DNA of 24,654 bases from Auxenochlorella pyrenoidosa (lineage: Eukaryota; Chlorophyta; Trebouxiophyceae; Chlorellales; Chlorellaceae), in assembly GCA_001430745.1 (NCBI GenBank), contig KQ481962.1, positions 1,006,813 to 1,031,466 of the forward strand, in the 5' to 3' direction. Numbering within the stretch: position 1 is the first letter of the stretch; the number at the start of each line of letters is the position of its first letter. The position numbers and the translations under genes are program-made. The notes beneath the pieces were generated by a model. That model searched no databases and was not told the DNA's origin. It was given only the letters and a program-made list of their open reading frames with translations. Positions 1 through 16,573 of this stretch are shown here, in pieces.

Positions 1-3000
1 GAGGGAGTCCAGGAAGAGGTCGAGCCGGCCTGCCTCGAGCTGCTGCGCCAGCGCAGCCAAGAGGGGCTCGGGCAGCGCCGGCTGGCAGACTACTCGGCAG
101 CGGATGTGCCGCAGCGAGCCGCCCCCGCTGCCAACGCTGGCACCCCCACCGCTGCTGGTGCCGCCAGCCATCGCTGCCGCAGTTGGCACACCCGCTGCAC
201 TACTGCCTGCGCGCTGCAGACCCGCAACTGGGGCGGCCCCGCCGCCGCTGCCGCCGTCACCATACCCACCGCTGCTGCTGCTGCTGTTGCCACCACTGCT
301 GCTGCTGCCTGCCAGGGTGTTGTCCCAGCTGACGTTGAGGCGCAGTGGTGCGGGCTGCTCCAGCTGCTGCAGCCCGTCAGGCAGCGGAGGCGCTGTCACC
401 AGCAGCACCAGGTGGGTCAGCCCAGCCTCCAGCAGCCGCACAGAGCCGCAGCCGGGCAGCGGCCACACGAGGGCGGAAGCCGCGCTGCCACCGACCTCCA
501 ACGGCAGCTGCCCGTTGGCCAGGCCGCCGTAGGCAGGCCCGTCGCAGGCGACTGTGGCTGCCGCCGCGGCCGCCTCTGCAGGCGCGAGCCCGCCGTTGCT
601 GCGGGCCGTCTTGGCCGCGCCCGCCAGCGGGTTGGCGGCCATGCAGCCGGCCATGCGGGTGAGGCACAGGTGCAGCATGCCCAGGCGGACGAGGTCGGTG
701 ATGGCGGTGAGCACGCTGTGGCCTGCAGCGGGGGCGCGCCCAGCGCGTAGCGAGGGCCACAGAAGAAGCAGGATTAACCTACAGGACCAATAAGGCACCC
801 CAGCCACCCCCTGGCGAAGGGCACACAAGTGCAGAATGAAAAACAACCACACACACGTCGCGCACGGCCCGGCAGCGGGGCCCTGCAAGCTTGCCTGCAG
901 CCAGCGAGTACTGCAGCGTCAGGCCGCCGCTGTGCTGCGCCATGTGGGCCGCGTCCGCCAGCGGCGCCGCCAGCCGCACGCCCTGCTGCCGCAGCAGCTC
1001 TGGCAGGCGAGCAAAGTAGGCAGAGGTGAGGTCGACCCGCCAGGCGCCGTCGCTGGCGGCCGCTGCGCGGCTGCCTGCCTCTCCAGCCTCTTCCAGCTGC
1101 ATCAAGGCAGCGGGCTTGGGGGCGGGCCCGGCGGGCGGCGCCTCCCCCGCTGCCGCTGCGAGCTTGGCCACTGCCCAGCCCTCGAGCTGCGCAAGCACGG
1201 GCGCCTTGGGCAGCCTGATGAGCTGCCGCTTGAGATGGCCCAAAGGCAGCTCCTCCGCGTGCTGCACAGGAAGCATCTGGAGCTGCGACCGAAGCGCCTC
1301 CCAGCTGGCCTGCCGGCGGCACCACGCCGCCGCGCAGGCGAGAGCAGGCCCGAGCCCAGCCTCATCCCCTGCTGCGTCTGCCGACGCTGGCAGTTCAGCT
1401 GCCGCCTCTGCTGCATCAGAGGCACGCCGCTTGCGGCTAGCTAATGGTGCGGTGCCTGCTGCTGCTGCGCCTGCTGCTGCTGCATGGGCGTCTGCCAGCA
1501 CGTGGGCTGGCAGCCCTGCAAGCTGTAGCACGCGGGTGACTGTGCCACGTGCCGTGCAGCTGCAGACAGCCAGCAGCATGCGCGGCAGCGCCTGCAGGGC
1601 GCTTGGGCTGCCCAACCGCTGCAAAGCTGTCTCTGGTGCCGCCTCATCGACAGCTCCTGCAGCCGCAGCCGGGTCCCCAAAATCGAGAACCAGGAAGCAG
1701 CGAATTGCCCCGCTGCCTACCGCACTGCCCTGCCGCCGCTGCTGCTGCTGCCGTGCCCAGTGCTGCATGTCTGGCGGCGGCGGGAAGGCAGGCAACACCA
1801 GGTTGAGGGTGTTCGCTGAGGGAGGCTCAAGCAGCACTGCAGCCTGCCGTACGTAAGCGTTCAGCAGCTGCGGCGGGAGGGCGGCCGGGCGCAGGCCACA
1901 AGCGGCTGCAGCCGCCGTAGCCGCCTCCATGCGTTGCCCCATGCTCAGCTGCACGCTCAGCCTGCCCAGCGCATCAGCTGCCAGCCTGGCGGCCAGCATG
2001 CCACGAGTGCTGCCTGGCGGCAGCGGCAGGCTCATGGCATCTCTCTGAGACTGGTCAAGCTGCTGCTGCGCGACAGCCACTAGAGCTGCTGCATCGCTGC
2101 CCTGGTTGCTTTCAAGGAGCGTGGGACCTGCTAGCAGCAGCAGCCTCCCGGTGCGCAGCTGCACGCTCAGGCTGAGCTGCACACTGCCGCCATTCCACAC
2201 GTGCAGCTGTGGCGAGGCGGGCAGCGTGGCCACGCCACTGCTGCTCCCGCTGCTGCTGGGGGCGGTGGACAGCTCAGCGTGCGCTGCGCCCAGCCTGCCG
2301 TTGCGCTGCAGCGCTGCCTGCACCGCTGCCAGCTGCAGCGCTGCGCTGTGGGCTGCCGCCTCTAATAGCAGTCGGTCAGCGCTGAGGCTGGCAGCATTGT
2401 CTAATGGCAGCCGCAGCTGCACTGCCTCACTGCTGAGGGCATGGCGCAGCTGTGGACGGCTCTCCGCTGCCAGGCTGCCATCTTCCTGCACCGCCACTTC
2501 CAACGCTGGCGCCACCTGCTGCTGCTGCGACTGCTGCTGCTGGACTGCTGCTGCTGCACCCGCAGGTGCTGGTGCCGCTGCCGCCTGTGCCTCTGGCTGG
2601 TAAGGCCGGCCCTCCTGCATGCACAGCAGCTCAGCATGACTTGCGCAGGGCACGCCCTGCCAGTAGGTAAGCCTGCAGGCGGAGGTGCAAACCACAGACC
2701 CAGTCACAAAGCAGTCAAACGTGCATGGCGGACATTCATGCACAGCTGGGTGGCTGAGCGCTTGCGCCATGCAGTGGGCATCCCCCCATCGCGCACTGCC
2801 AGGCCCAGGCCTCTCATTCAAAGCCCTTGCGCTATGGCCGCCAGGCAGCCCCACCTGAGCCCCTTGCCATCTGCCGCCCTGCTCAGTTTCAGGCCGCCCT
2901 TCCAGCTGCCGCTCTCTAGCTGCTGCGCATCAGACAGCAGCAGGCTGAACAGCGCAAGCCGGCCAGCGGTCTGGCACAGGATGCCGTGCATCGCAGGCAG

Positions 3001-5254
3001 CGGGCTGGCGGCAAATGCCGGCAGGTGCTGCCGAGAATCCTCTGGCAGCTGCTGGTCAGCGCCCTGCTGCCGCTCCACAGGCTCTTCCTTGACTGGCTGC
3101 TTGCCCTTGTCGTCTGCTGCTGCTATGCTGGCACTGGGCGTGGGTGCGGCGGAGGCCGAGGGGCCCCCTGCTGACGCCCTGCCCTGCTGCTGCTGCTGTG
3201 CCTTTGCGCTCCGGGGCTCAGGCACGGTCACCCACGACTGCTTTCCCAGCCGCACCAGCTGCTCCACGTCTGCTGCCACCCACATGCGCTGCTCGACGTG
3301 CTGCTGCAGCCAGGTGCGCTGCGCAGGCAGCAGCGGCGGGGGGTCATGCCCCGCGGCTGCCGGCAGCAGCTCAAACGACAGCAGCTGCCAGCGCCAGCAG
3401 TCAGGGCCCTCCCGCAGCTGGTCTGCAGCCCCTGGCGCTGCCGCTGCTGATGCGCTTGCATCGGGCGGCTTCCCTGCTGCTGCTGCGCTGGTGGATGGGC
3501 CGGCGTCGGCAGCTGGCTGCGCGACCTCTGGCTCCTCCTTGGCTGCAGCAGCAATGGCGAGTGGGTGGGCAGGGACACACATGTCTGCATCGGTGCTGGC
3601 ATGCACCAGCGAATGGCGCGCTGCCAAGGTTGGCAGGGGCGAGACAAACCGGCAAGGGCACCTGCACTGTGCAACGCGCACCAACCTCTGCTTATGCGCA
3701 TCCCCAGGCAGCCTCCTGCCCTCGGTGGCTCCCACCTGCTGCCGTCCCCTCTGGTTCCCCCGGCGGGCGGTACTTTGCCAGCGTGACGTCGTCCCGCGGG
3801 GCAGGCACCAGCGTGAGGCGGGCCGTGTACTGCCCGCCCGCCGCAGCCACCGTGGCCTGGCCGCCGCGCACGCGCAGCACCCGCATGCCCGCCGGCAGCT
3901 CCGCCTGCGGGCAGCCAAGAGGCGCGCCGTGCCTCAGGCAGGCTGGGGCCTCCCGGGCCCGCCCCCCCTTTCGCCGCTGCTGCCTTGCGGCTCGGGAAGG
4001 CGTCACAGCGGCAGCCGAGCATGCCCTCACTGCTGAACCTGCACTCGGCATGACCCCAGCATCCGGCCCGGCCTGCCCTCCTCACCGCCAGCAGCTTGGA
4101 GCGGAGCAGGAAGTCTAGGCGGCGCAGCGCGTCGCGCCGCTGCGCCGCCCTCGCCGCCTCTTCCAGCTCCCCCGGCCGCTCCAGCCGCTGCCCAGGCTGC
4201 TGCAGCTCATCCTCGATCACGCGCGGCAGCAGCCGGTACGAGCCTGCGCGGGCCGGCGGCTGGCATGCATTGTCACAAAAGCCAGTGTGAGGCTTGCGCG
4301 CGAAGCCAGCCACCAGAACGACTCCTCGCCCTTGGTGGACCAGGCGCCAGCGGAATGCACGAGGGCGACAACGGGTGCAGCGGCTGCTCCACAGGGAGCA
4401 GTGCGACAGCGAACAGAGTGCTGGCAAAGGCTCAGCAGCAGAGAGGCAGCACGGCATCTGCCATGCGGCCTGTCCGCCCGACGGCCGCCCACCTGTCTGC
4501 GAGATGTGCAGCGCGGTGCTGACATCAAACAGGGGTGCCCTGCTGAAGCGCAGCTCCTCATGCAGCCTGAACAGCTCGTCAGCTGCGGGGCGGCAAGGCA
4601 CAGGGGCAGCATGAGCGTCGGTTGAGGGCAGGGAGCCTGCTCGCATGCTGCCGACCCCAGTCTTGCTGGCCTCTTACAGACGAGATAAAGAGCCACCCCC
4701 TGCATGGCTGGTTATGTGTCGGAGCACCGCCCAGCACCCACCTGTGTGGACAAAGGCGGCGCCGTGGTCCTGTGCAGCCTTGAGCACCTCCCTGCATGTG
4801 TTGACGGCCTTGGCCTTGTGCGCCCACTGCGCGCACACATGCAGGCGCTGCAGGCGCTGCCGCGTTGTCTGCAGGTACTCCAGCAGCTGGCGCTTGCTGC
4901 ATGCTCAAGCAGGGGGTTGAACAGGCGGGAGGAGTGGGGTAGGCGCGGGTGGCGCAGGCGGCAGGAGACACAGGCGCGGGGGCAGGAGGGCTCGCACCAG
5001 GAGGTTTGCGCAGGCTGTGCCCGTCGGTGAGCAGCCCTCCAACTTATAGGACTGTGCAGGAGGGACAGCAGGCAGCTGCAGGGCTCTGAGGCTCACCGCT
5101 CCTCGTCGCTCAGGCCGGGCAGGCGCCCCGCCAGCTGTGTCAGGCTGGCATGGGCATCCTGCACCACGTTGCTGAGCACATCACGGAAGGGAACCAGCTG
5201 CAGGCCGGTCAAGGGAGCCTCAGACTCCGTGCTCCCTCCCCGTTGCGCCTGCAT
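1..5254 (-). CDS. MED14: Mediator complex subunit 14 (MED14/RGR1-type), 3' end outside window
   Basis: MED14 is the central scaffold of Mediator, linking the head, middle and tail modules in the nucleus during RNA polymerase II transcription. Exons read on the minus strand: 5254-5097, 4896-4742, 4582-4493, 4243-4086, 3904-3736, 3542-2855, 2672-895 and 722 to beyond base 1. All phases agree and give 1306 codons in view; plant MED14 is usually about 1700 aa. The N-terminal 185 residues carry the Med14 family signature: LVPFRDVLSNVV, then ERKRQLLEYLQTTRQRL, DELFRLHEELRF, TGSYRLLPRVIEDE and LDFLLRSKLL. A later stretch, RLTYWQGVPC, also fits the family. The middle is rich in Ala, Gln and Ser, including runs encoded by CTG/CAG repeats. 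The start is the first in-frame ATG and has A at -3. The exon 5/6 junction (3736 to 3542) is the least certain. Intron 7 begins with GC. The divergent neighbour is POLE3. Confidence 0.9.
723..894 (-). other. MED14: GC-AG intron 7 of MED14
   Basis: The donor reads CTGCAG|GCAAGC, the classic GC-donor context, and the acceptor is GCTGCAG|GCC. Joining exons 7 and 8 here keeps phase 1 and gives YSLAAGHSVLTAITDLV. I found no GT donor nearby that keeps the frame. Confidence 0.75.
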
Positions 5255-5655
5255 CGTGCTAGCACGACGCCATCGTCCTAAATTGATCAAGAAAAAAGCT
5301 CAGAACAGTCGGGCGAGCGCCGATCACTCAGTTGGGATGCGCAGGCTTCATGCAGAACCAGCAGGGCCCTTCCGCACCCCTCGGGCGGCTGCACCATCCT
5401 GCGATCAGCTCAAACTCTTCATCTATCCACCCATACTCCGTACAGCGCCTGTGCGAGTTCAAAGGGGTGCCTGAGCTCTGTCGACACTTTTGGCGATTTT
5501 CCAGCAATTTATCAAACCGCAGGCAAGCTTTTTACAGGACCAGAGGGCGCCTGCCTCCGCCTGCGCTGCAGAGGAGCCCTGGTTGGGCCCTCACTTCCTC
5601 TGCGCCCGCAGCACTCTACACCTTTCGCCATTTCGTTCCGACAGGCAGCAGCAAC
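5255..5655. promoter_or_regulatory. Divergent promoter region of MED14 and POLE3
   Basis: These 401 bp separate the MED14 ATG (minus) from the POLE3 ATG (plus), so they must hold both 5' UTRs and both promoters. The region is less GC-rich than its flanks, with A/T runs near 5285 and 5488-5520. An E2F-like string, TTTTGGCGA, lies at 5488-5496. I see no clear TATA box. The POLE3 reading frame stays open upstream to about 5332, but it has no family-like sequence before 5656. Confidence 0.6.
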
Positions 5656-6780
5656 ATGTCGAGCGCCGAAGCAGCCCCCTTGGCGTCGCCCTCCAAGTCG
5701 GCAGACGCAGCCGCTGCCGCTACTGGCGACGCGCCTGATGCCGACTTGCCAAAGGCCCTCATGAAGCGCATCCTCAAGGCACGGCTGGCGCAGTGGGACG
5801 CAGCAAATGGTGGGGATGGCACAAGAGAATTTCAAATCAACAAGGTGGGTGGGTGGTGGGTGGGGGTGGGGGGTGGGGTGGAGAGAAGGGAGAGCATGTT
5901 GGTTGGACCCAGTCCCTGATCCGCAAGTCTTGCCAGTGCACGTCCCTACAGTTGCTCGTGGGGCACTGGCGAGCTGCCATACCCACTGAGCATGGACATG
6001 GCATGCTCGGCTCTGTTTGTGCATGTTTTTTTCATGCTGTGTCGAGCAGTGCCCCACCCTTCCCCACCCCCACCGGGCCTCTCTAGCTCGGCCCAATGCG
6101 TGCCATGGAGAAGCTGCTGCCACGCTGGCAACCACCCTGCCATCCGCTTCGCAGCTTGGGACCCAGCAGCTGGGTTTTATACCCTGCTGAGGCGGGCATG
6201 CTGCTGGCCTGCCCAGGGTCGAGAAGCCGGCCGTCCGCCGCTGTGGGTGGTCGCACCCGACCGGCCTGCCTGTCCCCGCCCCGCGCCGCAGGACGCGCTG
6301 CTGGCCTGCTCCGAGGCCGCCAAGCTGTTCATCCACTACCTGGCAGCCACCGCCAACGACGCGTGCAGGGACGCCAAGCGGCAGACTGTCAGCGCGGACG
6401 ACGTGCTGACGGCGCTGGATGACCTGGAGTTTGGGGAGCTGGTGGAGCCGCTCAAGGCGGCGCTGGAGGGTGAGGCCCCGCCCCGCTGCCGGGCTGCCCT
6501 GCCGTTGGTCGGGCCTGCCAGCCCTGCTCCTGTGCAGTCGCGGTGGCGGAAGCGGCATGCTAGCCTCCCGCCTAGAATGCCCTCGCCTGATCATGCGTTC
6601 ATCTGCTCTGCCCGTTGGCCTGCAGCCTACAGGCTGGAGGCCAAGGACAAGGCCAAGAAGCGCAGCGAGCAGCAGACGGGCAAGAAGCGCAAAGGCGGCG
6701 CTGCTGGCGGCGGCGATGATGCAGCAGCAGCGGCGGCGGAGGGCGGAGGGGCAGCGCCGATGGATGCAGAGGCATCTTGA
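5656..6780 (+). CDS. POLE3: DNA polymerase epsilon subunit 3 (POLE3/Dpb4-type histone-fold protein)
   Basis: This small histone-fold subunit pairs with a POLE4-type partner in DNA polymerase epsilon, the leading-strand polymerase; in animals it also serves the CHRAC remodeller. The three exons are 5656-5844, 6292-6469 and 6626-6780, giving 173 aa. The CBF/NF-Y/archaeal-type histone fold covers about residues 31-125: DLPKALMKRILK (helix 1), ACSEAAKLFIHYLAATAND (helix 2) and KRQTVSADDVLTALDDLEF (loop 2, helix 3), followed by VEPLKAALEAYR. A Lys-rich stretch (KDKAKKRSEQQTGKKRK) and an Ala/Glu-rich acidic end follow, as in the family. The loop between helix 1 and helix 2 is longer than in animal POLE3. 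The start ATG has A at -3. NF-YB is the main alternative, but the LEFGELVEPLKAALEAYR segment favours POLE3. MCM3 follows on the same strand. Confidence 0.88.
5844..5881 (+). repeat. G-rich GGGT tract at the POLE3 intron 1 donor
   Basis: Directly at the 5' splice site of intron 1 lies a run of about 38 bases made only of G and T, with several separate blocks of three or more G. It could form a G-quadruplex in the non-template DNA strand and in the pre-mRNA. Confidence 0.8.
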
Positions 6781-6828
6781 GCTGCGTGGCTGGAATTTTG
6801 AGCATCCATTTTCAATCAAATTGCCAAT

Positions 6829-6833
6829 TGTAA
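6829..6833 (+). terminator. Candidate polyadenylation signal TGTAA for POLE3
   Basis: TGTAA, the usual polyadenylation motif of chlorophyte algae, occurs 48 bases after the POLE3 stop codon in a short AT-rich stretch. The position suits a short 3' UTR. Confidence 0.5.
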
Positions 6834-7234
6834 TCTATGCATGCGCTGCTGACTGGGAGTGAGCAAGGGTGGCCAGGGCTAGAGACTGCCCAGCACCACC
6901 CTTGCTGCTCTGGCGGCAGTGTGGAGTGCTATCGGCCCAGCTAAGCGCAACCCAGATGCTCGCTAGCATTGCTTTGCTTGAACCCGTGCAGTTTCGGCGA
7001 GCCGCTGGCTGGATGGCCCATTTGGAGCCTGCTGTGCTGGAGACCGGCGGCGGCAGCATGGCTTGCCACAGCCCCCGTTGCCTCCGTCGGCATTCCTCGT
7101 ATGCAGCAGCAGCCTAGTGCAGCCTGTTTCTTGCCCCGCTCCCTCCCAGAGCGCCCGCATATTCAAACTCAGCGCCAACAGGCGCAGCCCCCCATCGACG
7201 CCGTCCGGCCCTCCCAGGCCCTGCGATCGCCACC
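6834..7234 (+). promoter_or_regulatory. POLE3-MCM3 intergenic region with MCM3 promoter
   Basis: This stretch of about 400 bp contains no convincing coding sequence. It must include the POLE3 cleavage site and the MCM3 promoter and 5' UTR. An E2F-like element, AGCGCCAA (TTGGCGCT on the other strand), sits at 7171-7178, about 57 bases before the MCM3 start. The bases before the ATG, GCCACC, form an ideal translation-start context. Confidence 0.5.
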
Positions 7235-13446
<6,212 letters not shown>

Positions 13447-13828
13447 TTGCGCCGCCCGCGTCCCTGGGACGAGCACGGCGTGCTGGGCAGCATGGAGCAC
13501 GGCTGATGGCAGCAGTGGCAGCAGCCTGGCGGGCTGTTTGCAACGTGCTAGCAGCGGTCTACCTATGCAACCCTCGGGCCTGGCCTCGCCTGCGCCTTGC
13601 TATTCGCTACTGCTCACCGCCTAAGAGGGGGTGTGCCGCCGAGCAGGCGGCCGGCCACCTGTGCAGGGCTTGCTCGCCACCTGTGACTGACTGCTTGCAC
13701 TCTCTTGTGTTGTATTGTCATATTTGACTGAACTTACCTCCTTAACAGATGCGCTGTCACATCAAGAAGGCCGTTGCCAGGTGTCTGCCACCGAGCTGGG
13801 CCGGCAGCCAGCGCACGCTGGGTGCGGC
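13447..13828 (+). other. MCM3 3' UTR and intergenic spacer
   Basis: No coding sequence can be supported here. The first half is GC-rich. An AT-richer stretch at about 13700-13745 may hold the MCM3 cleavage region, but I find no TGTAA. The reading frame of the next gene is open back to about 13715, with no ATG before 13829. Confidence 0.5.
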
Positions 13829-15591
13829 ATGTTGACATCAACAGTGGTGGGGTGTCTCCCTCATGTCGCATTCTGCTCCCGTATGTTGGCTCGTCCAATT
13901 TGCGCGTCCGCGGTGCTCTCAGCCCTCCGCCCCGCTCAGCTGCCGCGCCCTGTCGGCACCTCCCGCTCCTTTGGCGCGCCTGCGTGTACGATGCTGGGGG
14001 CGGTGAAGCGCTGGTTCGGAGGACGCGCCGATGCCTGCGCGGGATGCGACCCTGCTGTTCTGGAGCAGTGCGCTGCGGCGGAGCCGGGTGGGTGCCGCTG
14101 CCGCCCAATCGCTTGCTGGGTGGTGCGCTGCTGGCACCGCTGCAGGCTGAGAACAACAGTTGGCAACAAGGAGAAGGAAGAGGAGGGTGCCTCGACATGA
14201 ACCTGCCCTGCTCAGCCATCTCTCTGCCTCCGCCACCACTGGTGCCAGGTAGCGTCACTCCCCACAACGCCCACGTCTTCCTCAAGCTGGCCGCCCCTCC
14301 CAGCAGCGACCCGGCCGCCACGGACGAGTCCTGGTGGCCGGAGAGCGTTGACAAGTGAGCAAACTGGGAAGGTGGTAGCAGGGCGTGAGCGGCCGCCTCA
14401 CCGCCTGCTTGATTCCAGCCACGTTTTGGGTTTCATTCCTGTTACCCGGCCACCTCCGCCGCCGCAGGGAACCGGCCATTGAGGCCGTCAATGCCGCCAT
14501 CAAGGCGGCAGGCGAGCGCGTCGGCGGCAAGGTCAAGGTGACAGCATTTGACAGCCTGGTGCCCGCCCAGGTGGCCCCCGGCACAGCCGACGCGCTTGTC
14601 TTCCCGGCAGGCGTCAGCCTGACCGGCCTGCCGCTCGACCAGCTGCCGGCGGCTGTTGTGGCCGCGCTGGCGGGGGAGGCGGTGCCGCGGGGCGAGCAGG
14701 TGGCTGGCCTCACGCTGTTTGTGTGCTGCCACGCCAAGCGCGACGAGCGGTGCGGCCACATCGGCCCCGCGCTGGCGGCAAAGCTGGCTGAGCTGGCGAC
14801 GGGCAAGCAGGCGCCGGGGGGCGGCGCCGTCCGCGTGCTCAAGACGTCGCACGTCGGCGGGCACAAGGCAAGCGCGTTGCACGCTGGGTGTGTTGCAGTG
14901 GAGAGGCAGGCAGGCTGGCTGGCTGGCTGGCTGGCCGGGCGCCACAAGCATGTGCACCTGGCATCGGGCACAGCCACGGCTTTCCCGCCACCATCCCTGT
15001 CCTCTGGTCCTGTCGGCGCTGTGTGCGAAGAGGTGCTGGCGCCAACAACCCTCGAACTACACATTCCTTCACCCACTGAACTTCCCTGCAGTACGCCGGC
15101 AATGTGCTGGTGTACAACAAGGGTCAGAGCACAGACGGCGACTGGTTTGGCGGCCTGAACGCGCAGAACGCCGGGCCCTTCTTGGAGGCTCTGCTGGCCT
15201 CACGGGTGCGCAGCTCGGCGTTGCGTCCGCTTCCTGCACATCCCAGCATGCCGGCCATTTGAGGCTGTGCTGGCTGTCAGGCGCCTGGCCCTCTGCGGCT
15301 CCCAAGCCCCCCTGACAGCGCCTCAAACCACGAGCCACAACCCGCGGTTAGCCTCAAACCCCCGCAAGGGGAGGCAGCCTCGAGGTTGGACCAGGTTGGC
15401 CCAGCCCCAGCTTCGCTGCTGCCCACCGCGTATGCCAACACCCCCCATGTCCCTCCCATGCGCAGGCGCCCAGCGGCGCGGCGGGCGAGGCGGCGCTGCG
15501 CCCCTGGTGGCGCGGCCGCGTAGGTCTCAGCAAGGCGGAGCAGCTGCAGCACTTTGAGCAGGGGCTGAAGGACATTGAGGACCTGCGCTGA
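13829..15591 (+). CDS. Sucrase/ferredoxin-like protein (Apd1/Aim32-type thioredoxin-like ferredoxin)
   Basis: This is a Suc_Fer-like family protein, a thioredoxin-fold domain that in yeast Apd1 and Aim32 binds a [2Fe-2S] cluster through two Cys and two His. Exons: 13829-14087, 14249-14354, 14468-14867, 15092-15205 and 15466-15591 (334 aa). Visible signatures are LFVCCHAKRDERCGHIGPAL (candidate ligands Cys208 or Cys209, and Cys217), SHVGGHKYAGNVLVYNKG (His250, His254 as H-x3-H), GDWFGGL, and WWRGRVGLSKAEQ near the C terminus. Exon 3 ends at HK before a GC donor. The first ATG is at 13829 (G at -3). Other in-frame ATGs lie at 13883 (C at -3) and 13991 (A at -3, giving 280 aa). The 54 residues before 13991 are rich in Arg, Ser, Ala and Pro with no Asp or Glu, so they could be an organelle transit peptide, though random GC-rich frames look similar. 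The physiological role is unknown. Confidence 0.83.
14868..15091 (+). other. GC-AG intron 3 of the sucrase/ferredoxin-like gene
   Basis: The donor reads CACAAG|GCAAGC and the acceptor CCCTGCAG|TAC, both phase 0. The join restores the family hallmark SHVGGHKYAGNVLVY, so the boundary is secure. Confidence 0.88.
14913..14932 (+). repeat. (GGCT)5 microsatellite in intron 3
   Basis: Five perfect GGCT units lie within intron 3, preceded by two GGCA-type units. Confidence 0.85.
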
Positions 15592-16573
15592 GGGGCGGTG
15601 CATGCACCTCCCTCCTTTGAGCTTCGGCTTCGGGCCCCCGCTCAGCACGCCTGCTATGCACCTCCTGGAATGCAGGCAGCCTGGGGGCCGTCCCCGGGTG
15701 TAAGCGCGCCGCCAGTCTGACAGAAAGCAGGGCTGAGCAAGGCTAAAGCCCATGCTGGGCAGTCCGCTGTGCGCCAGCAGCAGGTTTCCCTGTGTAGCAT
15801 ACAGGCCTTGCATGACTGTGGTGCCAGGCTGTGCTGGTGGGCTTGTGCGAGTCCACAGGTGAAGAATTGGAAAGGACTTCTGTGGTGGCAGAACATGGGA
15901 TGTGAGGATTCAAGCCAGCTGGGCAATGTGGAGAGTGTACAGGGGGGCAGCAGGCCCAGGGAAGCCGGTTAGAGGGAGAAGGATTCGAGAAGGCCCACCA
16001 GGCTGGAAGGCAGCTTAGTTGCATAGCGGCCGGAATGGCACGCAGGGAAGGGTGCTGCGGATCAAGGGCTGCCGCGCAGACCAGGCAAGTGAGGGGGGCA
16101 GGAAAGAGAAGGGGCCGCATGGCCAAAGATACGTGTCCTCAGGCTGGCAGGTGGGGCGCTCAAAAAGTGGCCAGGCCAGGTGGTGCCGAGGCGGGCGGCG
16201 GTGAGAAAGCAGGTGGGCAAGCCCCACGTGCAAGGACAGGCAGGTGCAGAGGAAGAACAGCGCAAGCAAGGGAGTGGCAGGGGAGGGTGTGTGTGTGGCT
16301 TGCTTAATGGCTAGCTTGCAGGCAGGGGCAGGCAGGGGCACACAGCATGGCAGGCCATGTGGCAGGAAGAACGAGGCTAGTCGAGGAGAGGAGAAGAAGC
16401 AGGGAGGGATGGTGGCATGGAGGGGACAAGGAGAAGGCACTGAGGAGAGGGCACACTGTCAAGAGGGTGGCAGCTCCCGAGCGAGCGGGTGAGGGGAGCC
16501 CAGTCCGGGGGACGCTACCGGGACACAGGTCGCTGGCGCATCTCTCTGCTCGCTGCCCATCAGCGGCGGCGGC
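15592..16573. other. Convergent intergenic region, purine-rich on the plus strand
   Basis: These 982 bp lie between the ends of two convergent genes and contain no supportable gene. From about 15850 to 16500 the plus strand is strongly enriched in A and G (GGGAGAAGG-like blocks). The 3' region of the minus-strand RRM transcript would therefore be C/U-rich. Confidence 0.6.
15699..15703 (+). terminator. Candidate polyadenylation signal TGTAA for the sucrase/ferredoxin-like gene
   Basis: TGTAA occurs 107 bases after the stop codon at 15589-15591, a plausible distance for a chlorophyte polyadenylation motif. Confidence 0.45.

Noticed and set aside
2441..4036. 531-codon open frame on the plus strand
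   Set aside because: It is antisense to MED14 exons 5-7 and shows no family-like sequence.
5332..5655. N-terminal extension of POLE3
   Set aside because: The frame is open upstream of the ATG at 5656, but the translation does not resemble the family and would use up most of the divergent promoter. Open 5' UTR frames are common here.
5656..6780. NF-YB transcription factor identity for the histone-fold gene
   Set aside because: The region after helix 3 (VEPLKAALEAYR plus a Lys-rich tail) and the LPKALMKRILK start fit POLE3/Dpb4 better; the NF-YB-specific DNA-contact stretch is not seen.
13970..13977. Perfect E2F-type site TTTGGCGC
   Set aside because: It lies inside the likely coding exon 1 of the sucrase/ferredoxin-like gene, not in a replication gene promoter. 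It is probably chance, unless translation starts at 13991.
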